Source: Amblyornis subalaris (Eukaryota; Chordata; Aves; Passeriformes; Ptilonorhynchidae). Taken from it: a stretch of 64,000 bases of DNA. A program made the translations under genes and the position numbers. The stretch is from positions 7,150,979 to 7,214,978 of the forward strand of contig JACAXG010000033.1 of the NCBI GenBank assembly GCA_018881555.1, read 5' to 3'. The notes beneath the pieces are model-generated. The model did no database searches. It worked only from the letters and a program-made list of their open reading frames with translations, and was not told where the DNA came from. The stretch's first letter is position 1, and every line of letters starts with the position of its first letter. Shown here one piece after another: positions 25,201-37,885 of the stretch.

Positions 25201-28200
25201 AAAAATATCCTTTTCCTTAGAAGACAAGTATGAAAGAAATCAACATAAACTAAACAAATTTAATTCAGAGAGGCAGTTGAGATAAATCTTTTTTGAGGAA
25301 GGGAGCAGAACACAAAAAAACAACTAGCTGGGGCCCAATAATAACATATAATCTTCTTGAAAAAAATATTTCAGTTCTATTCTGTTCTCCACCAAGTAAA
25401 GGCAACGTCTTTCAACATCCACTTAAAAAAGTAGATAAGAACTTTTTTCCTGACAAATGTTATAGTTTTCATTGTAAAACATATATTGCATAGAGTAATA
25501 GATGGGCCTGACACTTTGCATTTATTCTAATAACCCATTACATAGCCAGTTAGTCTGAAGGAACAATTAAGCTAACAAAAATTAGGACCTAAAGTAGGTC
25601 CTTTGGGTTTTTTCTATATGTAATCATTTGACCAAAATAATGGTGTAAGACACCAATTTAATTATCTTACAAGTCTGAGCTTGAATGCAAAAAGTAATAA
25701 TTAGAGTTTGCTTCATGAGTTTGCTACCAAGTCCGGTAACTTTTAATTTACTGACCTTTCTCTTCCATTGTCAGTCCTAGTATAGGACTGCTGACATTTT
25801 GTTTTGCACAGGAGGGAATTATCTTTAAGGATCTCACTAAGAAAAACATGGACACTCGAGGTTGGTTAACTGGATGGTCAAGGATGGAAACTGTAGAAAA
25901 GGCATCAGCAATCTTACGTCCCTTCTGCTGCTGGGAACCCCAGGTGTTGTAACATCAGAAGAGTCTCTCCTCATAGCATGCTGCTCAGATTCCATCTGTA
26001 GGGGGGTTCTCCAGCCTCAGTGTTCTTGGTATCTTTATAGCTTCATCTGACAATGAACAAATTTATCAGTCTTTTACCTACACAATGCTGAGCTTTCTAG
26101 ATGGCACACCAACGTTCACACAAAGCATCATGCTCTTACAGAGTTCCACAGGAACAGATCTTACAAGAGAGATGTCCAGGTAGCTTTGTCGCACATGCTC
26201 GTGTCACAGTATGTGCTCAGGTTATGTAGTAGCCGTAGGACTCTGCAACCGAGGCCTTGAGTTAAACTCTGCCTAGATACTGCTTGAAGTCACCATCTCC
26301 TACTGCAATATCTTCCACAGTGGCCCATGATATATTTGCCTAGAATAAAATCTTATCCCAAAGGAAACCCTTCTCCAATGACACATCTTAGAACTTTTTG
26401 TCTGGCTTAGCTTTGTTCTTATTCATTCCTGTTCTTGACAGTTTTAATAAATGTTTTTTACTACAGTCTTTCAAATTTCCAAACTGTTGTCTGGAGTACC
26501 CTGTGGTCTAAGAGATTATCTGAAATGCTCTTAGCCAAAGACTGTTTTCATCTCTGACCTGCAGCCAGAGAAAACACTTTCTCTGTGGGAATTTAAGTTC
26601 ATTATTTGCTCCTGTATGTACCTATAAATGACAGGTGCCAACATGGCCATGTAATATATGTACTGAAATTGCCCTATCACCCAAAGCTTTTTTGAATTTC
26701 CAGATCATTTCCTCCTTTTTTTTTTTCTCCTATTTTCTGTTACAAAATATTCATAATTTCTCTGTCAAAATGTATGTCCATTTACGAGGTTTTAATGAAA
26801 AGTTTGTTCATTCAGCTGTACCATCAGTTAATTTTCTCTGGAAGACTTTCAGTGACATAGATCTAGTAAGCAGTATTTGTAATGAGAACTTTTAAGTAAG
26901 GGCACAGCTAGTGAGAGCACAAAAAGTAGATCTTTAGTGCAATTGGGATAGTGAGCTAGGGTCCAGATATTTCTGGAAGCGAGTAAGGTGCTCTAATGCT
27001 CTTACTTCACATTCTTATATATATGTTTGGCTTCTTCCATAACCAAAACTGTTGTAAGAGAATGTCTGAAGTGGAGGTGCTCCTCTGAAACCACCATTTA
27101 AACTGGAGCGATCATAACTGCCTTCTGCTGAATTCGAGGTGAACTTCAGAGAAAAATTAATTTGATGCTATGGAGAGATTCTGTTGACATTTTATGACAG
27201 ATATTGTAAGCAGTCCTGAACGTGTGGTTGTCTTTATCCATGTCCTTTCTGTGGTAAGATCACAGCACACATCCTCTTTTGTGTCTATTATATGTTATCC
27301 CCAAAACCCTGCTGAAGTGTCAGCATTTTTCACCCACTCAGTTGGGCACAGAAGCACACTGCTTGTGTGATCACTTCAAGTCAAAATAGGCTCAGTTACA
27401 GAAGGAATTTAATCCATATTTATTGGCAAATCTGACTAACTTTGGCTAAAACAGAGTAGAAACAGAATATACAAGTAGCCAGTAGTTCAAAGGAAGCTGG
27501 TTGCTATATGTCAACTTCTCAAGCATGGATATGTCTCTGCGTGATACTTCATGGAGGTTAATAATGCCTTCAGTTTCCACTTCTAAAATCCATATTGTTT
27601 CTCATTTCCTGTGCATCAAAAGTGTAGAAGCAGGGAAAGGGCCTGAAATGAATCAATTCCACTGAAGCTAACTGGGGTACTTGTTTTGCTGGTAGGTGTC
27701 TGACTTTTGAAGGCATTATCAATAGAATTCTGATGGGAACTGAGCAATAGAAATCCAGGTTTTGATGATGACAATAGCTCCTCAAGACCCTGAAAGCTGT
27801 AAAAATAACAGGTCCTGTGCCCTGGCATAAAGCAGTCAGCTCATTTAGTTATAACATTTTCAAAAGACGTTTTACAGACCAACTTCAAAAGTATATTTTT
27901 CCACTGTTCCAGACCAAAGAAGTAGGGAGGAATGGAGAGTTCCTGCCCAGTCACCTGTATTATTACCTATAATGCTCTTTAGCTGACTATTAGATAACAA
28001 ATACTCTGCTACATACCAGCTTGCTCTTATATTATGTCACTAGATTTGATTTTCACATTTTGATGATAGCAGAAGCAAATTAATCTAGGCTGACTTAATT
28101 GGAAATTCATAGGCTTTCCCAGACAAACTCTCAGACAGGTAGTATAGATGAAGTTGTTTAAGGATTTTCTGTCTGTAAAATTGAAGGGGGAAAAAAAAGA

Positions 28201-28613
28201 CAGTAATTTTAGTAAGTTACATAATGTTATGAAATAATAGAAAATGAACTGTCATCACCTCAGTCTTGTTATATTTTAATTCACAGTCGAAATGAGCCCA
28301 TACTGCCTCATTTATACCAATCAACCTCCTCTGCTTCATTCCTGAGCTGAGTGGTTCAGAAAACAAGACCCAAGTCTAACCAATGCAGAGAAAGGAAGTA
28401 TTGTCAAACTTTTGTCTGCAGAGGACTGCTTAACATTCAGGACAAAAAGCTGGGAGATACTTTAAAAAATGTATCTCCATCCAACATGATGCAGAATACC
28501 ACACTTAGAGAAGCTTTTCTTGAGCCTCTACTGGCCAAGAAGATGTGCTTCAGGAATTTCAAATCTGATTAATTCATTAGTGACCTATTCCTTGTTGCAG
28601 AGTGCCATCCTGC

Positions 28614-28629
28614 TTTTTTTTTTTTTTTT
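28614..28629. repeat. Poly(T) run
   Basis: Sixteen consecutive T. On the minus strand it could be the A-tail of a retrocopy, but I see no gene-like sequence or flanking duplication next to it. Confidence 0.85.
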
Positions 28630-30939
28630 ACATAAATATATAATTTACTGTTGACAGTGAAAGGCAGTAGACTTGTCATACAAATGTTTAGGAAAGTAAA
28701 GCATGGTCATGTAGGACCAAAAAAGCGTTTAAGTTAGTATTCAGAAGTGGCCATTATCACATGCCCATGAAAAAGTCAGAAAAGGACAAGAACAACAATT
28801 CTTGCTAATACTAGAAATAAACTTTCCTACTATTTTTAGCTCAGGAACTTCCTGAACAGGAATGGTAAACCTGGGAGAAGGTCAATGCTCACAATTCTTG
28901 TGGCTTTCAGTAGATTTCATTTTAGATTACATAGGAAAGGCATCCGATGGCAGCAGTGGGAGATGATAAAAACATAAGTGTCATTTAACACTTGAAAAAT
29001 ATGTTTTTATCATATCCAGAGACTGCCCATTGTGTGAAATAAATGAAAGACAGTGAGATAATAAAACAAAACAAAATATGACTTTGTTATGAAAGAAAAT
29101 ATGAACAAAAAGAAATCTGAACTTATTTGAATGGGAAATGTTTTTATTCGGAATCCACCTCAAAAGTGCCTTAAAAGACAGTGAAAAAACCACTACAATT
29201 GAAACATTAAACTTTCATCACTCTCTTAACTTTCATGCCATCAAAGGTGCAAGTATAAACAGCATGAACAAAGGGATTGTAACATTAAGTTGAAAAAAGT
29301 ATTTTGAATTTGTCAGATTCAGATTTTTAAGTACCATTAAAAAAAGAAAAATAAATTTAAAATACAATCTTTTCTCCTAAATGTGAAATAACTTCAATTT
29401 TGTTTTTTCTTGCAAACACTGCTTTTGGTATCTCAAGTAATTATTTGTTATTGTATAGGTCCAAATGCCTTTGTAGCAGTATTGGCAAGGGTTAATCAAT
29501 GACTTACTTAATGAATTCATTAAATTGAATATGGTTTTTACACGAAAGAATAAAACAAGCTGTTCTAAAATAAACTGTGTTTTCCCTTGTGTTGGGAGTG
29601 AAATTATTAACAACTGTTTAAAATAAATTACTCTTGTTATTTTTTGTATAGCAAAATTTTGAAAACAATTAGATAAAAGTGTACTAGGGATAAAAGAGTA
29701 AGAGCAGTTCAAAGGGACAAGGACACAAAAGTTCTACCTAATAAAATTATACTCCTTCCATACCTCCTCTTGTCACCAGTAGGTGCTATAGAAAATAGCC
29801 AAAAGGATATTTAACGTGTGTTTCTAAACTTTGAAAAATTTATATGTATAAATAAATTGGAAATAATCAGGTCGGAAGTTTTCAGAACACTGCTCAAACT
29901 TATGTCGCACAGGGTAAAAAATAATCAGAAGGGAACGAAGTTTAATTTCATCTGAACTTCATTACTTGCACTTGTTATACATAATTTAGTATACTTGAAG
30001 TTATCTGAAGCAAGCATTTCAAATGACAGATTTTCTGAATGTTGAGCTTTTCCATAAATGTATTGGTTTTTTTTCTACTATTTTATAAGTTCCTTTACTT
30101 TTAATGGGGCAAAGTTCCTTTGCTTTCCAGCAGGCTTGTTTTCTAATTAGCAAAGAAAACATAAAGGAAAATCCCTTGGAGTAGTCAGAGACATGGCAGA
30201 ATAAGGAAGTTAAAAGACAATCACATTTAAAATCAGATTGAATCATTAATAATTTTGAACGACTTTTCATATTATAACAACAGTCTTAGCATTTTCCTTT
30301 CTCAGATAATTTTGCTTAAGGATTCCCGTGTTACTCTGTGCTATACAAGTGTCTGCAGGAGCTAAACAAAACCATTTAATTCCTTCTAATCTTTTTAATG
30401 CTGGAAGTACTAAATTGGCCAAAAGAAACCATGTAGTTCCTATTAATCTGTTTCATGTTAGAAGCCTGTATAAATACCTTCAATATCAGTTTTAAAAAAA
30501 TAAATATAGTATCTAAATTTATTGGAGGTTAATGAACCTTTCCTCCAGACAAATGTTTCTGCCTGTGGTTCTTCTATAGCTCAGTGAGAGGGCCTGGAAG
30601 ATGTACTAGGATGTCATTCTATATAACTAATAAGTGTCCGCCACAACAGGGATTAATTTTTCTTGGAACGTGTCTTTCTGGCTGTGTTGGCAGAGGAAAC
30701 CTAGATGACTAGGTTATCTTAGAAATCTCAGTCAATCACTGTTTTAATGATTTTGGAAGGGATGATCTAAATATTAATTGTATCTATGCACATCAAAAGA
30801 ACATAAAACAGCTGAGGGTATTTTCATTAAATCATGCAAATGATGAAAAGTCCTTAGAAGGGGCAGCAAGAAAATCTCTAGTCCACCTGCCTGCTCCAGC
30901 TTCTGCAGAATAACATGCCTTGGTGCAATGTGTCACGTA

Positions 30940-31320
30940 CCCCAGCACAGTTGCTGATTGTGTGTACGTCCACTCACGCTGTAAGTGTCGCGAGTCTGGT
31001 GTCGGCTGGGACTCTGGCTGGACCTTATAATAACCTCTGTGCCTGGACTTTGGCCAAGAATCTGTAGAACATTTCAACAGGTCTTTCTCCCCATCTGGTG
31101 TGTTAATTAACCTTTGTTCTATCACGGGCTGCTTCTACTGCTTAGCATTACCATAAGTCTAAGGAGAATAAAAATGCTAGCAGTGAAGGGAGGCTGGGGA
31201 CTGCCAAAGATACAGTTAAGTTCCATAAAAACATGATGAAGGACACTCACAATAAAAGCTCTGTCGGTGTGGTTTTATCGCCACAATCTGTCACTGCTCC
31301 TGGCATACGATAATGTTGAG
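30940..31320. other. CpG-enriched patch of unknown identity
   Basis: CpG occurs near 30949, 30966, 30976, 30989, 30991, 31002 and 31124 and again near 31264, 31279 and 31309. This is far denser than in the flanking kilobases, where CpG is almost absent. An AATAAAAGCTCTGTCGGTG segment at about 31251 resembles an LTR poly(A)/R region, but I could not find TG...CA ends with matching duplications. It may be an unrecognised repeat or a regulatory element. Confidence 0.35.
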
Positions 31321-33313
31321 CTTTTGCAAAAAAAAAAAAGAACAACAAATCGAAAAGAAAAAGCAGTCTCATTTCTATCTAAAAATGATTGTATTTTGTC
31401 ACCAAGCAAGCTTGGATGAATTTGAAATTCATCAGACTCTCACAGGAGCAGTTGATATTCCTGAAAAGTGAGCACAGAAAGTCAAAAATGCTGCAACATT
31501 TAACTCCCTCTTTAATTTGTCAGAAAGTTCGCAGATTACTTTCTAGGTGCACTGCATAGAGGCAAGCTGAATATGGATGGATCACATCATAAGCTGTATT
31601 ACCACATATATTTATCTCTAGTGTAATACTATACAATATAACATGAGCATACGAATAAATATTAAAATATAATAACTCTAGTATTTAATTTCTTTATGAT
31701 TTGAAAGGAACAATAACTAGTATATTTAATTACAAGTATAGAAAATAAATACTAATATATTGCCAATCACTGTGAGAATATGGCCCAATACGAGAGGGTA
31801 TTATAAAAGAGAGGTTTTACATACAAAAGGGATTGCAAGAGGAAACAGACTAATGGGTTTGGATGAAAGAAAAAATTGTGGTGCTAGCTAGAATCATAAT
31901 ACCACATCCTTTGTGTTTTAATTCTAGATATTTTAAGAAAAAAACCACATTAATTTTAATAAAAAAAATTATGAAACTCTGTTCCATACTTAGGCACAGT
32001 GCAATATGTAGGCTGAAAAGAGCTGAAAATAGACATTTACCATAGTATTCGGAACACCTAACTTCAGGTGATTAACTAAGCCCTAGATTCAGAATCTAGT
32101 CACACATGCTGCATATATCAAAGTAAAGAGGTACTGCAGAGGAAAATCCTAACTTGGTTCTGTAATGCCATCTGTCACATTTGCTCACTCTCTCTCTTTT
32201 GAGTATAATAGGAACATAAAGATTACACTGCTAATTTCATCACTTCAGTCATTAAAATTATATGGAAGAGAGTAAATCCTTGAGGTTCAAAGTTGTCTCC
32301 AAAGCAGCATTGAAAAATACTTGTTTTCTTTCTTCTGCAAAACAGAACATTTTTCTCTTATAAGATTTATTCTCATTAATACCTCTGTCTTTTCCACTTG
32401 ACTCCATTCAAAAAGGAAAATGCAGAATAAAACAAGTAATTTTTTTTTTAATACTACAGTAAACATTTGTGATTGTAATACAGACATAGATTATTCAAGG
32501 AAAAATATATCCTGCATATTCATAGAATGGAAAAATTAAAATATTCTTGAGAATGACACATGAGACTACAGTGGAAGTTGAACAGTGAGCAAAGCAAATT
32601 AATACCACAGCCTCAGAGATATACATGTCATTGCTGAGGCCCAACAAACAAGGATCAGATATATAGATATCTAGATATATAAAATATAAAGAAGAAAGAA
32701 TGTAAGTATTATATGCTCTTTAAGGTTTGAAGAGAGAGGAAATAACTGTTAGAGTGTATTTAACCTCCAGAAACAATTTCTAAGTTGCATAGTGTTTTCA
32801 ATGAAGGCATATTATGACATTAGAGTCCTTTGTTATGTAGGGATGGTGCAAGGGATCTAATATTGTATATATTACTGGGTATGCAATTGCATAGATAGTG
32901 CCATGGTGCTAAGGAAATTAGGTAGAATGGAGCATGGGCAATAAGGATCTCATATTATATTTCTACTCAAGGTTTTTTACTATTCCTTTCTGCTTGTTTC
33001 TTATCTGTAAAATGTCAATTTTTTTTTCTGCACTCATCAGTATAGGTAAGAACTAGTACATGACAGTGAAGCGTTTTTAAATCTGAGATCTTAACTCTGA
33101 AGTGGTCAATATTTAAAATAGAAAAAATAATTCAGACATGGACTTGTAAAATTTTATATTTAATGTAAGACTGTTAAGTATTACTGAAGTGTTGCCTTCT
33201 GATAAGAAGACAAGGCGACCTGGTTCAAAAGCCTAGCACGGCAGCCCGGCTTACCCCGTGGCCACTCGGGCCATGGACGCACAGACACCAACGTGGTGGA
33301 TGGTCAAATGGCA

Positions 33314-33319
33314 TTTATT
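33314..33319 (-). promoter_or_regulatory. Poly(A) signal AATAAA of the solo LTR
   Basis: The sense strand reads GGTAATAAATGCCATTTGACC across this point. It lies just downstream of the TATA-like element, the compact arrangement of alpharetroviral-type LTRs. Confidence 0.65.
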
Positions 33320-33335
33320 ACCTTATCTCATGAGG

Positions 33336-33343
33336 TTAAATAG
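33336..33343 (-). promoter_or_regulatory. TATA-like element of the solo LTR
   Basis: The sense (minus) strand reads CTATTTAA, about 17 bases upstream of the AATAAA. This is the position of the core promoter in short alpharetroviral-type LTRs. Whether it still drives transcription is unknown. Confidence 0.55.
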
Positions 33344-35220
33344 TGAGGAGCTTTACTACGTCAGGAAAAGGGGGACTGTGGGATAGCTGGAGTTAGTAAG
33401 GAGTGGAAAACTACTGGGGTTAGAGGGGTCTGCATGCTCTTATCACAAAGGAATGAAGGGAGGTAGATTCCTTGCTGCTCCTGCTTTCCGTCACATCGCG
33501 TGATCTTCCGTCCGCCTGTCCCTTTCTACCACACTGAAGCACGAGAAGTTGATCACCACTTCCTTAACTTTTTAAATTTCTGTTTAACTAGCTCGGCACA
33601 GATGGATATTTACCTACTACCGAAGCTGGCAGCCAACTTCTGTGGTTTGGGTTAAAATGTTCATGTCTCTGCAATGAGATGTCACAGGCATTTTAAGACC
33701 CTCGATCTACTTTCTTTCCTGAACAGATTAGATCTTGTGGAGCTGATACTGAGCTCTTTAAGCTCAGTTTGGCAAGAATCAACACATATTTCATGAATGT
33801 GCTTCAGTTTTCATAATAATGGAGAAAATTTGGGTTGGGAATTTATAGAAACCCGAAGGAAGAGATTCTCTTTGGGTATATTATTTACATTGCACAGGAT
33901 AAAACAACAAACTTCAGTATCTCAAAATGATTCTGCAGTTCTTTGCATATATGTAATAAAAAATAGGCTTCTTCATCACTTTTTAAATAAAAATATGAAA
34001 AAAATATATATTTTTTATCTGGTTCTATTTCTTGTCTTTTTATTTTTTAAAAACTAACTGACCAATATAACATTAAACAGGAGTTTACTCTATAAACACT
34101 CATTTATAAATAGGTGTTCTTTATGTCATATCATAAAAGAAATAGGATTAGTGCTTATCAGACCCTAAGGGCAGCACATTACAGAGATAAGTGTCTTTCA
34201 ATACCTTTACAAGATATTTTGATACAATCATCATAACTCGCTATTTTGTTTTGCACTTATACAGTCACTTTTGTACAGGTATAAAATTTTTCATTTTGAG
34301 GTAATTTTAAATATTTTATGCCTTTGGTTGGCAGAAGAATATTTCACTATGTGTCAAAGAATAGAGAATTAAATTAAAAGCTATTAACCATTTCCATTAG
34401 TCTCAATCACTGTGACAATAGGTCTTATATTTCCAGATTTTGTGCAAGATTCTGAAAAGTTTGATAAATAAGATTAGGCCTACAGTGTGAGAACCAGGTG
34501 TTTTCCCATCACATTTTTTGTCTTACAGAAGAAATCACTGAAATAATCCTCCTTTTTAGTCTGAACTTTTCATTTGTTCTCAGGAAATGACATCCCAGCT
34601 ATCTTGTTTTCCACAGTTTGTATTAATGATCAAATAAGCTGGTCAGAATCTATCTTTAGCATAGCAATAGAATGACCTATTTATTTTCTGAATAAGGTTT
34701 CCCTTCAGAGAAGTCTGAAGCTCATTTGAGGATTAATGACATAACAGAAATGGAATGAATGTGAACACCAAATTTTATAAAATGCAAATTGAGAGCTGCT
34801 AAGATGGTAAGATGGGGGAGGCAGGATAGGAGCTCTGCTTGCTGCTGTGAGTTGCTTAATTTACCACCACTGCTTTAGTAAATACTAAGACATTTTATCA
34901 GTTACTAGTTTTTCTGCAGTACTTTGGCAGAATGAGTCTCCAAGCATTCAGAGTCTCCAAACCATGATTGTTATTACAAATAAGAGTCAGCTCAAACTTC
35001 TCAGCAGAATAGACAGCATTGATTTACAAACATCAGCTTCCCCCTTCCCTTTTCCTGGAGTGAGGAGAGGCAAGTAAAAGGTGACAGAATAAAGACACTG
35101 CAGGACTGGTTGGATTTGGGACTCTTGTTTTTCTTCAGGGAAGTGAAAATTTGAAGATTGCGATTGCAGCTTCCTGGGTAGTTCCTGCTGCTAACCAGTG
35201 GTTGCCCTCCCTGTGCAGAA

Positions 35221-35318
35221 GTTTTCTCCTCTTCTTCTCTTTTATTCCTCTTTTTCTTGTTATTCTTGGTCTTATTCTTGTTGTTGTTGTTGTTCTTCTT
35301 CTTCTTCTTATCTTATTC
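35221..35318. repeat. T-rich tract with (TTG)n and (TTC)n
   Basis: The tract is nearly pyrimidine-only on the plus strand. It is mostly CTT/TTC units and includes an uninterrupted (TTG)5 followed by (TTC)5 at about 35277-35309. The two adjoining triplet arrays look like one microsatellite that changed unit by a G-to-C switch. The hydrophobic plus frame and arginine/threonine-rich minus frame across it are repeat artefacts. Confidence 0.85.
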
Positions 35319-35764
35319 AGAAGTAGTAAATGTGTCATTTCACATCTCTGGATTGGCCAAGTAGACAATGGGATTGTGAATGCTTTATTTACAACTTTGT
35401 TACTTTTAGACTGTTACAAATTCTTGTATGATCTCGGGAATACAGGGTAGAAAGTCTTTTCTGTGTTTTGTAGCTCACGTCCCAAGAGCTTGAAAATTAC
35501 AGAGTGAGCTCCGTTTGAGATTTTTACAAAAGCTGTGAAAAGGAGAAAAACTAGGAAGCAGTGTTGAGCCAGTGTACTAAGTCTCCTTTAGCAAATTGCA
35601 TTAAGGAGTGAGGCAGCAGGAAGTTTACAGAAAGGATTTGCTTTTCTGATTAATTTTTTTTTAGTTTCCTTGCTGCTGTGTTCCATTCTGTTATGATGAC
35701 TATTTTATTTGTAAAGAAAGTGCCCAATATTTCCAAAGTCTGAAGAAAGCCTTTCCATTTAATA

Positions 35765-35765
35765 N
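35765..35765. other. Single ambiguous base (N)
   Basis: One N in AT-rich unique sequence; nothing around it indicates a collapsed repeat. Confidence 0.95.
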
Positions 35766-36791
35766 GAGATTGTAAAAATAATTAACAATACATGAAATAA
35801 TGTCTGCTGTACAGCAAGCACAATATATCCTCACAACATTTCAATATAATGCATTTTGATGAAGATGATGATTACTATTATTTATTATGCAGATTTTCTT
35901 TTTTTCTGTGGTTACCTAATCTGTTTCATATGAGGAATTAAATTGACCTATACTCTATGCTCTGTTTCACTCTATTAATTTGCAGATAGAAGTACTGGGA
36001 AACCTTTCCTTATTTTTTTTCATAGGAAATACATAAATAGGTTGATGGAGTATAAAGTACAAAGTATAAAGAAAAAAAATTTAGTTGCAATAAAATTAAG
36101 CTAAATGACATAATTATTTTCTTCAGCTTTGAGGCATAAAATTTGCTAAAGATTATATAGGTGAACAATTATAAAAAAATAAAAAATGTTTCAACCAATG
36201 TATCAAACATATCCATATTGCTTTTTCCTCTTCAGAGATCATCATAGTCGACATTTTCCTCCACAGGTCGAGAAGTACTTAGTTACATACGAAATATAAG
36301 CTGAATTTGAATTCATTGTGGAAAAAAAATAAAGCAGCTTTTTAATTAACACTTCTATAGGTAACTTGAGGTTTTATTTCATTTATACATAATTTATCTA
36401 TATCTTAGGCTTCAATACTGGCCTAAATTACTGATTATTAGTTTCAACATGTTCTTAAAATTTTAAATTAATAACTTAAATTTGGAAATAAAACCTTAAG
36501 GCCTTACAGATTGAAACAGGCATTGAACCCATATGTGGACCTATGCAAAGCTAGATTATGTAAAAATAAAACAAACATTGTTAAATTACATGGAATTCCT
36601 ATTTGTGAATACAGAACATATTAGTATATGTGTCTTGCATATTTCTCATACATCTGAACTATTTAGAATTCAAAATTGCTTACTTGGTGTTACCATCAAT
36701 GGAAAATCATTTGTAATACACATATATATCTTCTATTTGAAGATAACAGACATCACTATAAGTAAATAATGACAGGTTTTAGCATGGTTTT

Positions 36792-36818
36792 TGTACACAT
36801 GCACGTACGTGCACATGC
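36792..36818. other. 27-base alternating purine-pyrimidine run with central palindrome
   Basis: Pyrimidine and purine alternate without a break for 27 bases. At the centre is a perfect 14-bp palindrome, TGCACGTACGTGCA (36800-36813), containing two CpG. It is not a simple dinucleotide repeat. Such sequence is prone to Z-DNA and cruciform structure; the palindrome also carries two ACGTG cores, one on each strand, which bHLH-type factors can bind. Any function is inference. Confidence 0.8.
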
Positions 36819-37218
36819 CATACCTACATGTCTCTACTGAAGTTACATTGAAGACAAACGTAAACTGTCTGTAAAATTCAGGACTTCCTTGAGTTTGTGT
36901 CCTTTTCACAGTACTTCAGTTCTCTTTGGAATATGAGCTTGACTTAAGAAAATGCTATGTGTCACTGAAGAGTAAGCTACTCATAGAATTTAATTATGCA
37001 CCTATTTAAACATGCTTCTTCTTTGGTCCTAAATTAATATCTTTGTGCACATTATTAATCAGGAAGGTGAGGGTTTTGATGTCTTACATGCTTTTCCAAA
37101 GGAATTCAGATTTCTAGCAGGTATATTTCACAAGTTGTTTTAGATAAGTATCGTTGAGAATATCAGTCCCATGCCCAAACCTTACCTAGGTGAACTTATG
37201 GATCAACTATGCACTCTG

Positions 37219-37264
37219 ACATACAAGAGTCAGAGTTGTACATACAAGAGTTGACATACAAGAG
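37219..37264. repeat. ACATACAAGAG short tandem-like repeat, three copies
   Basis: The 11-base word occurs at 37219-37229, 37240-37250 and 37254-37264, with variable spacers. It is probably a replication-slippage product. Confidence 0.75.
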
Positions 37265-37664
37265 GTAAGCTGTAAATTGCCATAGAAATTATTGAGTTCA
37301 CGATCCGATGACAGGAGCAATATCTTTACATTCAGTAGAAAAGAGCTTTAATAACTATTTTTTTACTAATTAGAAACTAATTATGTTTTTCAAATCACAG
37401 AGTATTAGACAACTTGCAATTTTTAATTTTCCACTGTCTTATACCAACTAGAAGTAGAATCTTTCTAAAACTTAACCTCATGTCAGGTGCTAAATTTATT
37501 AAGTTTTATAGCTAAACTTAGTTCACATTTCAGAGATAGTATCTTCCTGTATTCTTGTCCCATATTGGACAAATTGAATAAACCTTCAATAAGAAATGCT
37601 CCTGACCGTAAACCAGAATATTGATGATTATTGAAACAATTAAAAGCAAAAGTATTAACCTTTG

Positions 37665-37885
37665 GGGAAAGGAAAGGAAAGGAAAGGAAAGGAAAGGAAA
37701 GGAAAGGAAAGGAAAGGAAAGGAAAGGAAAGGAAAGGAAAGGAAAGGAAAGGAAAGGANNNNNNNNNNNNNNNNNNNNNNNNNNNNNNGGAAAGGAAAGG
37801 AAAGGAAAGGAAAGGAAAGGAAAGGAAAGGAAAGGAAAGGAAAGGAAAGGAAAGGAAAGGAAAGGAAAGGAAAGGAAAGGAAAAA
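37665..37885. repeat. (GGAAA)n pentanucleotide microsatellite with assembly gap
   Basis: A pure purine pentamer repeat extends on both sides of a block of thirty N (37759-37788), with about 19 units on each side and no visible interruptions. The gap length is probably nominal, so the true array size is unknown. All frames over it read KGKER or LSFPF repeats and are artefacts. Long homopurine-homopyrimidine mirror repeats can form intramolecular triplexes. Confidence 0.97.
37759..37788. other. Assembly gap (30 N)
   Basis: Thirty consecutive N lie inside the (GGAAA)n tract, which most likely stalled sequencing or assembly. Confidence 0.98.

Larger units (their letters stand above)
22236..33183. 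other. Unassigned AT-rich non-coding sequence
   Basis: About 11 kb with no recognisable gene or transposon. Noted inside: a 16-base T run at 28614-28629; a patch of unusually frequent CpG around 30940-31320 with an AATAAA at 31251; a 12-base A run near 31328. None of the open frames (all at most about 110 codons) has a recognisable motif. Confidence 0.55.
33190..33533 (-). mobile_element. Solo LTR, alpharetrovirus-like (ERVK/class II) family, 344 bp, antisense
   Basis: The plus strand starts TGTTGCCTTCTGATAAG and ends CCTTTCTACCACA. A perfect 6-bp direct repeat CTGAAG lies on each side (33184-33189 and 33534-33539). Six bases is the duplication size of class II/alpharetroviral integrases. 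Read on the minus strand, an upstream U3 is followed by a TATA-like CTATTTAA (33336-33343), then AATAAA (33314-33319) immediately before a GCCATTTGACCATCCACCA block. From memory, avian sarcoma/leukosis-type LTRs share this layout and close wording of that block. No internal retroviral sequence adjoins it, so it is a solo LTR. It is richer in G+C and CpG than its surroundings, which fits a comparatively young insertion. Confidence 0.92.

Noticed and set aside
30572..30650. TATAGCTCAGTGAGAG resembling a tRNA A box
   Set aside because: No B box (GGTTCGA-type) at the right distance and no cloverleaf stems; not a tRNA or tRNA-derived SINE.
31245..31340. AATAAA followed about 75 bases later by a 12-base A run, suggesting a retrocopy or LTR end
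   Set aside because: Distance from signal to tail is too great, no gene-like sequence upstream, and no matching flanking duplications or TG...CA ends could be found.
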